Assembly (NCBI GenBank): GCA_029964075.1
Contig: CM057140.1
Location: forward strand, 8,078,643 to 8,142,642
Source: Patiria pectinifera
Lineage: Eukaryota > Echinodermata > Asteroidea > Valvatida > Asterinidae
Direction of reading: 5' to 3'
DNA length: 64,000 nt
Part shown: positions 18,226-29,388 of the stretch, in pieces
Layout of the letters: every line of letters begins with the position of its first letter
Numbering within the stretch: position 1 is the first letter of the stretch
Translations under genes and position numbers: made by a program
The notes under the pieces: generated by a model
The model's input: the letters and a program-made list of their open reading frames with translations, nothing else
Told to the model about the DNA's origin: nothing
Database searches by the model: none

Positions 18226-21200
18226 CGCATGTTTTTGGGCCTAATTTTGGGGATAGTACCGGGGATTTTTGACGGCGGCTGATTGCCGTTTGGGAATGAT
18301 AACACACTAGCGGGATGCCGCGCTTCGCGCGGCACCCGCTAGATGGGTGGAGTTGACTGTTTCGTAATAATTACTGTATACAATGAAATCTCGATAATTT
18401 AAACTCTAATAACTCCAAACAACTGTTAAGTCAAATAAAGAATCAGACCCTCTGCTGCACGCGAGCCTATTTGGATTCGCCATCAGTCTCGCCTAAGTTG
18501 TATTTGCGTGCACATAACGTTTCCTGCGGAGATTGTGCGAGGGTCCAGGACATATTGTCAATATAGGGGAAGGGGCTAGCTAGGGTGAAGGGTGCTAGTT
18601 GGAACGCCCAATTTCCGTAAAACCCGTCAACCATGTCACCAATATTTCCGGGGATGGGGAGAAATATTTCCAGGGATGGGGAGAAATGGTTTTTGTTATA
18701 GAGGGGAGATGGTGATATTGAAATCGCTGATATTGTGGAGGTTTATGTTTGTGCTGGGATTCATACCGTTTAAATGTTGTTTTAAATTGCGCGCCGATTA
18801 GGAAGGTCTTGCTGTCAACAGTTGAATGAAATTAAGTATTTATTGCCGACCGATTGTCTCATGCGATGTCTCATTATATAAAGCTCATAAATAATGTTGT
18901 GCTAGAATATTGTCCAGTCAATTTGAACATTGATTTTTCAAGGTGCCAAACCATTAAGGACGTATACACCAACTGTACAAATAGGTAATTTAGACGAAAC
19001 GCGGTTTGATCTTGGCCTATACAAAATCGTATCCATCGTTCTCACTACAGAGGAGAGGAGGGGGCAGCCAGTGGGGGTGGGGTTGGATATTGTGTGGGCG
19101 TCGCCAGGATTTTTATAGAGGGGGCAAAACATATTTTGGCCCAAAAAATTCCTGGTTTTCTCAACACATTCTCGATTTATCAGTTTTAGAGGGGGGCAGG
19201 GACATTTTGCACCCCCAACCCAAACCCATTAAATTCACACCACTATGACTTTGCGCCTCTTTTTATTATTGTGTTTTTGCTTTTCGGGGAGTCCCCTCCT
19301 CGCGACGCCCATGCCTATTTATGTTACACCTGTGAATGGTCACATATTATATTTCCGGGGAAGTGGGCAACAATTTATATTTGTTATGGTGAAGGGGGTG
19401 TTTCTTATTAAAGTAGAAGTTAATGTCATTATAGCAGTTGGTGTTTTTATTATGGTGGTGGGGTTGTACAGCAAAGTACTGTAACACGTTCATTTGCAGA
19501 AGAGAGTAAAACTAAAAGAAAGGACATATTGGAGCACTTCATAATTATGTCAAGCACCACATGTTAAATGTATTTATTACAAAACTGTGAAAATGAAATC
19601 AGGTATACAATCAGAAATTGTTTAGTAATAATATATTTGCAGCATTCATTACTGTACAGGGTAGTACTTCGACAAAACTCAGGGGATATAATTGTTGTCA
19701 GTTTTCGGAGCAATTTTCGCAAGGGACGTCGGTTCAGGCTTGTTTACCATAGGCACAAACATTCCATGAAACACTTTCAAGCAAGACGGCCAAAGGTTAT
19801 TGTGCAATTGCATTTTTTTTTGTTAAAAGCTGTAATCATAAATAATGACAGTGGCATTGTAAGTTACAGGACAACATTTTTTTAATGAGTGTTGGTGAAA
19901 ACTCATGAGAAATGGAGGGGTATGCGAGTATGAATATTTTGTTGTGAAATTTTAAGAGTGATTATGTAACTCGGTAATCAAAGACATTGTTTTGTTCTCA
20001 AATAAGTCTGCTTGGCCAGTAATTATCGGGTAATCATTCCATCATTATTCTTGGGTACAACTATAGCCAAGGATATAATTTAAAAAAAGGATGGACATAA
20101 AACAGCAGAAAAGAGTGATTTTTTTTGCACTATTTCATGACTTCTAAAAATAAAATTATGGCTAGAAGGAAAATGTGTTTTGAATGGGTAAAGAGAAAAA
20201 CCAGGAATCTTGCAGTTGAACTGGAAAGAATAGGTGTGTCACGTCTTCGTCTTGAGTTGAGATTCTTGCTTTGGGAACTGGTTGAAGCATGCACGGCATG
20301 CTTGGAGCATGGTTGGAGCTGGTCATGTGATGTGGGTGTCATCGAGAGTCCTGTGTAAAGGAGTTAGAAAGAAAAGAATAACGACTAAGGTGAAGAAAAC
20401 TTGTAAACAAAAATACATCGGCTAACAATAGCTCTTTATCCTGCTTGGGTTCATGTCTGTTGTCGAGTCATTTGATTTTCTGCCAGAGTGTATTCTCTAA
20501 TATCCACTATTCTAACTGTGTTGGTTTCAGGTTTTAGTCTTTGCCTGTATTTTTTGGGTTTTGGCCTGAGGTTTGAACTTGATCACGTCTTTAATTTTGA
20601 TTTGAGGGTTTCTTTATTAAGTTGGTTTTTGGTCTTTGATTTGCAGTAAATTAATTTTGTTTTGCCTATGACTTATGAGTATGAAAGTCATTTCTTTAAA
20701 GGAAGTTTTACGTATGATTTGCCGTGTTCTAAGATTACCACAAAGATTTAGTGTGCATAATTTGTATGGAATGATTGTACATTTCATGGCCTATATACAA
20801 ATGCAGCAGTTTTTTTTCTAGCTAGTAGTAGGCCTATAGGCCTAGGCCTAAAACAAACTAAAGCAAAATCCAAAAATAAACTACAAACAAAGCCCAATTG
20901 TGAAATCAAGAGTTGGCAAAGTTCTACAAACATGTTCGGGTACATGTTCCAAGTGAGGCCTGTATTTACGGAGGTCATGCAGTAAATTGGCAACATTAAG
21001 CCTAGTAAGTTAACCCACGCCACGGCCAAACTCTCGATGTCCGAGGCCTCCCCCCGTACGTACAACCCTCCCCGTACAACCCTCCCCGTACTCACAAACT
21101 GAAACTCACAGTCACACTTTTCACAAACAACAATGCTTCTCATTGCCAGTGGCGTTCGAAAGAATACCACTTTTCACAAACAACAATACATATCATAAGT

Positions 21201-21330
21201 GAGACTTACCGTTCAAAGAGAAAACTGGAGCAAGGAACAGATATACATCAACCATTTCAACAACGCTGTGCTGAAGAAATGTGGGGCATGCAAGTTGCAT
21301 GCGCTGCATGCTCAGCGCTCATAACGAACG
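18226..21330. other. No gene recognised
   Basis: Contains a GC hairpin at 18307-18342 (CTAGCGGG.TGCCGCGC and its complement), a duplicated GGGGATGGGGAGAAAT near 18650-18690, and a fragment with GGCGTCGCCAGGATTTTTAT near 19096 that recalls MITE ends. Otherwise it is A/T-rich sequence with only short frames. No exon-like match is visible on either strand. Confidence 0.4.
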
Positions 21331-21780
21331 TATACGTGGCACGTCAATTATCCGGCCCGTACGCAAGATGGCCGGCGAGGCCCAATGGGGAAGGGAATTA
21401 TGGGAAATAGGGTGGAAAATAGCCGGGCCCCGTTCCGCTTCCCCCGTAGCCAACGCGCGCGATGAGGACGGGAGACCGGTCGGGAAAATGGCAGCGCCCT
21501 CCAAATTTTCGTAATTGTAGTATAGATGAGGATTTTTTGTTGCATATAGCGCAGCGTGATTTTTTGTTGCATATAGCGCAGCGTGATTGTTTTTGCCGGG
21601 CCTGTGCGCCAACTTGCGGCGCCGGTTGACATGCCCGCGTGCCGGGCCGGGCCCGGTCCTCGGATCGCGGGCAGGGCGCGCCGGCCCAACGCGACGGCCA
21701 CCGGATCGGATCGCCCTCTGTGCATCGAGTATGCCCGCGCCGCGCCCGGGACCGGTCCTGCCACAGATTTTTTGCAACTT
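21331..21780. promoter_or_regulatory. GC/CpG-rich patch, possible promoter
   Basis: The stretch is strikingly CpG-rich against its surroundings. It holds CAAGATGGCCGGCG near 21364 and AAAATGGCAGCGCCC near 21485, which resemble YY1-type sites found at animal promoters. A 27-base unit containing TTTTTTGTTGCATATAGCGC is duplicated in tandem at about 21531-21585. Overlapping frames in three registers (21319-21808 minus) reflect GC content rather than a gene. No downstream exon is identified. Confidence 0.25.
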
Positions 21781-21911
21781 TTTCCGCTCCACGTGTATAC
21801 ATTTCCATTAAGTCGACAGGGTCAAGTCATTCCATGGTCTTGCAAGCATTCTGATTTGTGTTCCCAGCGTACGTCATGCTTGTGTGTGTGTTCCGCATGG
21901 AGGAATAATTA

Positions 21912-22343
21912 GGTAATCCTTACTTTTAGGACACCTCTATTTTGCACGAGTTCTGTTCAAAACTGACTTTTGCAGATGACTATCCAGTACCAAAGTGACT
22001 TTTGCAGGCTAAAGAAGTCTTTTTTCTTCAGACAAACTCATGTTAGTTATAATTTTGAAAGCACTTTCAAAGAAAATGTGACTTTCCTACCTTTTTTGCA
22101 GTTCGCCATCTTGCTTTTAAAATTTATTTTCTGTTTGTCATCGTCGTCTTTAACCCCTCATAAATCAAAACCCTGTCCTCTTTCTACAAAATCAAACCTG
22201 CTGATATTCTAAGAGGTGTCATTGCCAAATGTTCAAATGTGTCAATAAATATCAGAATGTCACTTTTGAGTGTCATTTAGTCAGCTGTTTTGGCGAGTCT
22301 TTTAACCTTATATAGGAAAGGGGTCCTAAAAGTAAGGATTACC
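21912..22343. mobile_element. MITE with 21-bp perfect inverted ends
   Basis: GGTAATCCTTACTTTTAGGA (plus C) at 21912-21932 is exactly complementary to 22323-22343. The interior of about 390 bases is non-coding. No clean target duplication is seen. Part of the interior (CAAAACCCTG.CCT near 22170) resembles about 50555. Confidence 0.85.
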
Positions 22344-23820
22344 AGTAATTAAGAACGAACTCCTTGGTCCGTGTTCCTTGCTCGTTCGTGGTCCATTTTG
22401 TCTTTATTATTGCAACCATGGCTAATTAAAATAAATGTGCATTTCAAGTCTTTTTTGTTATTGGGAGTTATTCTGGATTGGACTGGTACCCTGTAACCAT
22501 TCATACAAATGAAAGTCTTACTTAGTCTTACAAAGCCTTAAAAGGCACAGGGTAGCTTTGACGATTGCAAAATGACGACACAGAGAGCTTCGAATTAGAA
22601 CAGTCTTAGTGCAAACACGATTTCTGAATAAACTTCATCAGATGGAAAATTAAACAATAAAGCTTAATGTATCTGACATTATTATGCTCAAAATACAACA
22701 TTTAAATTTTTGATTTTATTAGCTGTTATTTTTACTTGACAAAAAAAAATAACTTCTTACCTTTATACTCATACATGCAATCTTCATATTCATTTGGAGT
22801 GTCGAAATGAACTTTTATGTGTCCCAGGCAAAGTTTGAAGCGGCCAGTAAATTATCATCCGATATATCCACGGAGCTAGTTTCAGCAACTATCAAAGACG
22901 GTTTCCTGGCCCGCTATAATTCCACTGTATCCCACGTACCGGGGGGGGGGCGGAAGGGGTAACGCCCTCTACGTTGAAATTGATCTCATTTCCCCCTCGC
23001 GACGTTGGCAGTTGAAGCTCCGTCGTTAAACGCACGTAGCTCCGTGCACAAACCAACCAATACTTGTGTACGTGTGCAGCGCAGACGATTCCGTGGGGCT
23101 CCACGTATTGTTACACGGAACCGAGTGCTCGCGAGGGGTCACGTACGTATACATCAACATCTTGTGCGCGTGCCGGTGCAGCGCTGAGTAAATGGCAGAA
23201 ACCATTTTCTCAAACAAACCCTGGAAAAAACTGTCAAATATTTAGAGGATGTACGGAGCGATTTTTGTGAAACTTCCAGGAACAAAAGATCGATCCTTAA
23301 AAATTACGATCAGAGAAAAAAATCAGAGGATGAACGATACAATTTTTCAAATTATGTCGATATTTGTACCCGTTTCAGGGGAGACATTTTGTAATGAATT
23401 TCCCACCTAGACACATTCAAAGCAGTTAAGCACGTTGATCCTGGCATAAATCAATGACAAATGTTCACTAATGTTTTTACGCATTTTTATATAAATTTAG
23501 CAATCGTATCAATTGGAATTACTCGTTGAACCTATGCTGTCATGTTTTCAATGCTGATAGAGAGAGCATTTCAACGTTAAAAATGGTTTCCTTTTTTTTT
23601 TAAAACAACGCTCACCTCTTTTAAAAATGGAATGTATCCAAAGAGAAAAGTCAGCGAATTTTTGGTCTGAAACCCAGACCCCTTCCCCCCCCCCCCCCCC
23701 TGCCACGTACGGCATTATTTCCTCAACGTCTTGAGACTGAACACTGCGTGTCATCAGCACGCTATTCAAGAACGAATGCATGGTGCCCGGGCGGGGTTTA
23801 GCATTTTATACCAAGCGAGG
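22344..23820. other. No gene recognised
   Basis: A/T-rich sequence with C-runs near 22945 and 23690. Short overlapping frames around 22892-23270 lie on both strands without family resemblance. Confidence 0.4.
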
Positions 23821-23821
23821 A

Positions 23822-23990
23822 GGGGCCTCGTAGCCGAGCGGTTAGAGCGTGGAGCTACGGAGTGGAAGGTTGGCGATTCGAATCCCATTCGGACCAACCT
23901 CGTACCCAGGGTGTCGAGCAGTACGCGCCCACCACTACCTGCTCTCTCACCCTGGTATTGGATCATTTGCATGTGCAAGATTTTTGCAGA
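23822..23990 (+). repeat. tRNA-derived SINE fragment
   Basis: A-box TAGCCGAGCGGTTAGAG at 23831 and B-box GCGATTCGAATCCC at 23873 are correctly ordered and spaced as in a tRNA. The downstream part (ACCAACCTCGTACCCAGG...) and the imperfect acceptor pairing point to a SINE head rather than a working tRNA gene. Confidence 0.7.
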
Positions 23991-24106
23991 CGTATGCAAA
24001 TGAGGAACAGTCTGGTGCCTGGATATGCGTTACACATTAGCGTTTGTTTTTGTATGCGGTGTCTGGGGTAAAAACAAAGTCAATTCGTAGCAGCGCGAGC
24101 ACGGCG

Positions 24107-24415
24107 TGAGTTACGAAAACACGATTTTTGACATCAAACTGTTACGATCTTATGGAGACAACATGCAGTATCATTTTTCATATTAATATGAGCAAATTGG
24201 AAAGGAAATTAGTATTTTTGAGAAGGCGTGGACGAATGATCGCGAAAACACGTACTGCACGTTGTGAATATATAGCACCAAGTACACGATAAAAATCCAT
24301 TACTAGCCAATTGCGGTATCCAATCAGGATACAGGAAGAAAGTTTCCTATCCAGGGTTTACTATTGGAAACGCGGTTGGAAATAAAGTGAGCACTGGGGA
24401 CGAGGTTGCATTCAG
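24107..24415 (-). repeat. Right member of the ~310-bp inverted pair
   Basis: Reverse complement of about 17650-17960. It ends CACTGGGGACGAGGTTGC at its outer edge and begins GGCGTGAGTTACGAAAAC at its inner edge. Confidence 0.8.
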
Positions 24416-24889
24416 ACCAAAAACTGGAAAACTCTTTCTGACGACCCAACAGTAAAATGGGTACCTGATTCGTTCAGGGAAGGTAAGACGGCGAGAGGAG
24501 AGGACTGGGCCCCGCCACTCATTATGCCGCGCCCAAGACACGGTGGACCTCTAACATCCCACTGCCCCTACGGCCAATAAATGGCTATGGGTACCTTTAT
24601 CTTTACCTTTTCACCAAGCGCGCCTAGAATCCAGCATTGTATTGGTTACGTAAGAACATATTCTTATTCGCAGTACAATTCTGTAGGCTACAGTTCCATT
24701 TATACTAATACAGTTTACAGTTACGCAATAAGACAAAGCTTGTGTCTTTGTATGAAACAAAGTCGCTCCATCCGTGCAAAATAATGGAGCGCTAGAAACA
24801 ATAGGGGGACGTCACGGGTGGAGTTTAAGTCGGATAAGAACGGGCCATTCTTACCCACGAATGTCACGTACCTCGGGCATTATCCTTTA

Positions 24890-25256
24890 CGGAAAAATCG
24901 GACAGTATTTTGCAGGAAAAATCGGACAGTATTTTGCAAGGGGGAATCGGACAATATTTGGCAGGGCGGGGAATCGGACAGTATTTGTTGGCAGGAAAAA
25001 TCGGACAATATTCAGTGGCGGGGGAATCAGACAATATTTGGCAGGAGGAATTGGACAGTATTTAGCAGGAAAAATCGGACATTTTTTTCGCAGGGAAATC
25101 GGACACTATTTGGCAGGGGGAATCGGACACTGTTTAGCAGGAAAAATCGGACAGTATTTGGCAGGAAAAATTGGACAGTGTTTGGCAGAGGGGAATCGGA
25201 CAGTTTGGCAGGAAAAAATCGGACAATTGTTGGCAGGAAAAATCAGACAGTATTAG
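24890..25256 (+). repeat. Minisatellite, ~24-bp unit (AATCGGACAGTATTTGGCAG)
   Basis: About 14 imperfect copies of a 22-27 base unit around ATCGGACAGTATTTGGCAGG occur head to tail. The long open frames here (24774-25256 and 24818-25279) simply read the repeat and should not be called genes. Single diverged units (CGGACACTATTTGGCA) reappear at 25572 and 25652. Confidence 0.95.
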
Positions 25257-25675
25257 GTGGGAGAAACCGTAAAATATAACGTTGGTTATAATGCTACACA
25301 CAGCACAGTACTACTACACACACTTCACACGGCGTTAGGCCTACGTACGTACTGCACGCCAAACAGGTGAACTGACGCGAAAAAAAAACCACAAACATTT
25401 TGCACAAATATAATGTTTTAACTATTAGGGAAACCAAGTCAAATAGTTATCACAGATAACAAGGAAAACGTTAAAACAGATTGTAAAAAGCAAATTCAGG
25501 TTAAAAGAGATCTTTTCTATACGATGTATTGACAGCTCGACAAGGCACGCAATATCATCCACGCTAAGCGCGGACACTATTTGGCAAGCGTCAGTAAACA
25601 ATGTGACGTCATAGACGCATGACCAATCAGATCGCATTATGCTAATTAGCGGACACTATTTGGCACCGGACGGTT

Positions 25676-28070
25676 TTTGGCACGACACCGGGGTGGTGGT
25701 ATTATGGCCATAATCGACGACGCGCTGATACCAACACATCTTGACCACTTTGATCCTGAGAACATTGAACTCACCTGGCTATCGTTAACTGTAAAGCATT
25801 CCAATAAGTTGGAATTGTTTACAGGCCTCCAAACTCTGACATAACCTTCTTCGACAAACTTCAATACACTTGTGATACAATACAGGCTGTCCTTCCTCAA
25901 TATGAAGGTCTCATACTGCTTGGTGATTTCAACATCAACTGGTTAACAGACTCTATACTGCTAAGACCGCACTCCAAGATGTCGAACTCCATTGGACTTG
26001 TTCAGATCGTTGATGATGTGACTCGTCCTTCAAACAACTTGACCTCAACTGGATCCGCAATCGACCTCATATTCACAAATCGGCCTGAGAAATTCTCTAC
26101 AGTGGGGTCCTTTGCCAATCCCGTCATCAGTGACCATCATGCTGTTTCCTTTACATTTAGTGCCCCCAAATCTCTCCCCCAATTAACCTGCCGTCATTCG
26201 CTCATTTTTGCAATTAAGGAGAGCCGACATAACACATCTGGAAACACTTCTGCACCTTGCACCATGGTCTGCATTTATGGACGATGCTGATCCTGATGCA
26301 TCATGGGAAGGGTTTCTTGATATCCTCGAGGCTGCTTTTCATGACAGCATACCCCAAAAACACCGGCGACAGACTAAATGTTCCCCATGAATCACATCCG
26401 AACTGAAGAAATTAATTCACCTGAAACATAAACTGTTTAATGAAGCTAAGCACTCCAGTTCCAGTTCAGCATGGCTCCAGTATAAACAGATAGGCAACAA
26501 GGTGAAATACACAACCAAAACAGCCTACTGGAAATATTTAAACTGTCTATTTGCAGCCAGAGACAATAAGCGCAGTTTTTGGTGTTTCGTCAGAGATCAA
26601 CGTAAATCGAAGTGCCCATCAGCATTTCGATATGCTGACAAACTGCTCCAGAAACCTAATGATATTGCCCAAGCATTTAACGAGCTCTTCACGTCGGTTC
26701 AATCTCCGGCAGAAACTTGTCCAGCCACACCGCCACCCTGCACATTTCATATTCCTGAACTTCCCGCAATTCAAATCGAGCTAGGATGGCTGACAAAGTA
26801 TCTTCATAATCTGACCCCCCACAAGGCACCCGGCCCCGATGGAATCTCACCAACCATTTTACGATCCACAGCTTCCTAAATCGCTCCACCATTGTTACGC
26901 TTGATGAACTCGTCACTTGCTCATGGCACCCTCCCTACAGACTGGAGGTTATCAAATGTCTCACCCGTATTCAAATCCGCCAAGCGACATGACATTCAAA
27001 ACTATCGGCCGATTGCTTTAACTTCCATTGTTTGTAAAGTCTTAGAGAAGAGCAGTTGCTGACCGCATCAATGCTCATGTCTAGTCTTACTGCCTTGGCA
27101 ACGTAGATCAGCACGGCTTTACAGCACGCAAATCATGCGTCACCCAGCTGACCAATGTCATTTATGAATGGGCCTCAATCATGGACAAGCCACGCCCACC
27201 TCGTATCGACATCGCCTTCTTAGACTTTAGTAAAGCCTTTGACATTATGCCCCATCATACTCTGCTTAATAAGCTTGCACGGAATTTCAACATACGGGGA
27301 CAGACCTGGTCATGGTTGAAATCATTTCTTACTGGCCGGCACCAGCGAGTGATTCTCTCATGGAGAATTTTCATCTTGGTCCCCTGTTACATCAGGCGTC
27401 CCCCAAGGAAGTGTCCTAGGCCCTCTAATGTTCAACTTGTTCATCAGCGATATATCAGAAACAATAGCCACCAAATGCTTACTCTTCGCTGATGAAACGC
27501 TCATATATCAACCCATCAGATCCCATGAAGATGAACTCCTCCTGCAAGCAGACCTTGATGCCCTCGGCCGGTGGAGCGTGTCAAATGGAATGAAACTTAA
27601 CATAAACAAATCCAAGATCATGCATATGACCCGATCAACAAAGACACTAGCCCTCCCACAGTACTCCATTCATGGTTCTCCACTAACCGTTGCTACCACC
27701 TACATGTACAAGTACCTAGGCGTCACAATGAACAGTACACTAACTTGGAATGACCATGTGGACAACGTGGTTGCTACGGCAAACAAGACACTTGGTTTCA
27801 TCTGGCATATTGCTGGAGGAACTAAGTTCTACCAAGGCACTGATGTCTCTATACCGATCACTCGTCATACCAGTTCTGGAGTACGGGTTGCCCGCCTAGT
27901 GTCCGTACACAGCAGCATTATCGTCCAAGCTTGAACGAGTCCAAAGGAGAGCAACAAGGATGTTTCTCAAGCAGCCGAAAAGGAGCAATGTTGTATGAGG
28001 ACAGACTTCAAAAACTGAACTGGCAAAGCCAAGAATCTAGACGTCAAAGACTAGTAATTCAATTCACCAC
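25676..28070 (+). pseudogene. Non-LTR retrotransposon (Jockey/CR1-like) ORF2, decayed
   Basis: An endonuclease part is visible: a GGGIMAI-like start, then ILLGDFNINWL near 25916 and ISDHHAVSF near 26127. Reverse transcriptase blocks follow: HKAPGPDGIS near 26822, IAFLDFSKAFDIMPHHTLLN near 27211, QGSVLGPLMFNLFI near 27405 and LLFADETLIY near 27480. In the last block the usual FADD is FADE. A KLERVQRRATRMF-like tail lies near 27930. The frame changes several times (about 25830, 26880, 27380, 27850) and stops interrupt it, so it is inactive. The clade is uncertain. Confidence 0.85.
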
Positions 28071-28489
28071 TAAATGTTTATTCGGCATAATTGACTGTAA
28101 CACAATCAACTCAAATTCCTCTGTTAATACCCGTCACATGGAAACACTTACTTTTAATCACCTCTATGCAAGAACTCTTATTAGCCTGAAGAACACGCTA
28201 TTCATTTATTTCTACGTATTTGGAGTAGTTTGCCTACCAATATTAAGAATTCACTAATCTGTGATTCATTTAAGTGTTTTAACGTTTATCTGTGCAATCA
28301 CTTTCTAGATGACTAGAACTCCAAGTGCTTGATATTGCCAGTTTTTTTGCCAGCATAATGTCTGTCGATCGCCTCCCCCATTGTTTGCAGTCACTCGGTT
28401 TTTGCTCGCCTAATTTAGGTTTACTTGTTGCAGATATTCTAGTGCTTCTGAACATGTAGTTGTCAGTTTTATATCTTCTGTTTTTAATA

Positions 28490-28975
28490 TATTCATCAGT
28501 TTTGGTTTTTGTGTGTTATCATTCCCCAATATTTTTATGCTAATTGTTTTTGTTTTGTTTTCTTTTGGTTATTTATTTCTTTTGTTTGTTTGTTGGGTGG
28601 GGGTGTTTGCTCGTTTGTTTGTTGTGCTGTTTGGTTGTTTGCTTGTTTTTTGTTTTGTTTTGTATTTATGTTTGGGTGTCTGCTAGGGGTGTTTGTTTGT
28701 TTTGTTTTGTTTTTGTTTAACGTTGTTAAGTGGTTGATTTTCGCCACTGCTAAATTTGCCATTTGTTGGTTATTTATGTCCTCGGTAGTCCATTTAATCC
28801 ATCAGTTTGTTTCATTTTAATTCGTTTGTTGGCATCCATGTATGTTATCTCCCCCATATTTTTGTTCTTCTTGTTGTTGTTGTCGTTGTTGTCGTTGTTG
28901 TCGTTGTTCTTCTTGTTGTTGTTGTTTTTTTTTAAAGCTTTTTGTTCCATGCTTTTTAAGTGGTTAATTTTGCCA
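28490..28975. repeat. T/G-rich low-complexity tract with (TTG/TCG)n
   Basis: GTTTG and GTTTTG words dominate from about 28540 to 28735. TTGTTGTTGTCG units run from about 28870 to 28927. The frames through it are compositional. Confidence 0.85.
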
Positions 28976-29388
28976 CTGCCAAACTTGCCCTAAATTTGTT
29001 AGTTTTGTATTTTTATGTTTTAATGAATGTGTGTTGTTTTTATTAACTATTGCTCTGTTCACAGATTTCATAATATTTATTCCGTGTTCCCTTTTAGGAT
29101 TGGATTGATAGGCTTTCGAGTCATAGTGTTTAAGTTCACTTTTATTAATCCTGGCCATCTCAATTTGGGTTTTGTTCTGTTCTTGTTTAGTCTTATTCTG
29201 TAACAACCTTGCCTTTTATCATTGCTGCCTTTATTTATAGCTCCTTGCTTTTGTTTACACTTATTTGTATTGTTTCATGACTTCTTATACTTGTAATCTT
29301 GTCTCCTCTGGAGTTACATTGTCATATTCTCTGTATAAGACACCGCATACAAAAACAAGCACTAATGTAACGCACATGCAAGCACCAG

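Noticed and set aside
21319-21808. Three overlapping minus-strand frames of 136-157 residues
   Set aside because: Openness in three registers at once reflects GC-rich composition; there is no domain and no splice context.
23831-23885. tRNA gene
   Set aside because: A- and B-boxes are present but no proper acceptor stem can be paired and the sequence continues as a SINE; the same holds for 6792-6843 and 56836-56892.
24890-25256. CRISPR-like array
   Set aside because: Units are head to tail with no unique spacers, and the DNA is animal; it is a minisatellite.
24774-25279. Open frames of 153-160 residues as genes
   Set aside because: They are open only because a 24-27 base minisatellite unit lacks stops; the protein is a simple repeat of GNRT/FGRK-like words.
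28509-28820. 103-residue hydrophobic protein
   Set aside because: Low-complexity GTTTG/TTTTG DNA produces Phe/Val/Cys-rich translation without real coding signs.
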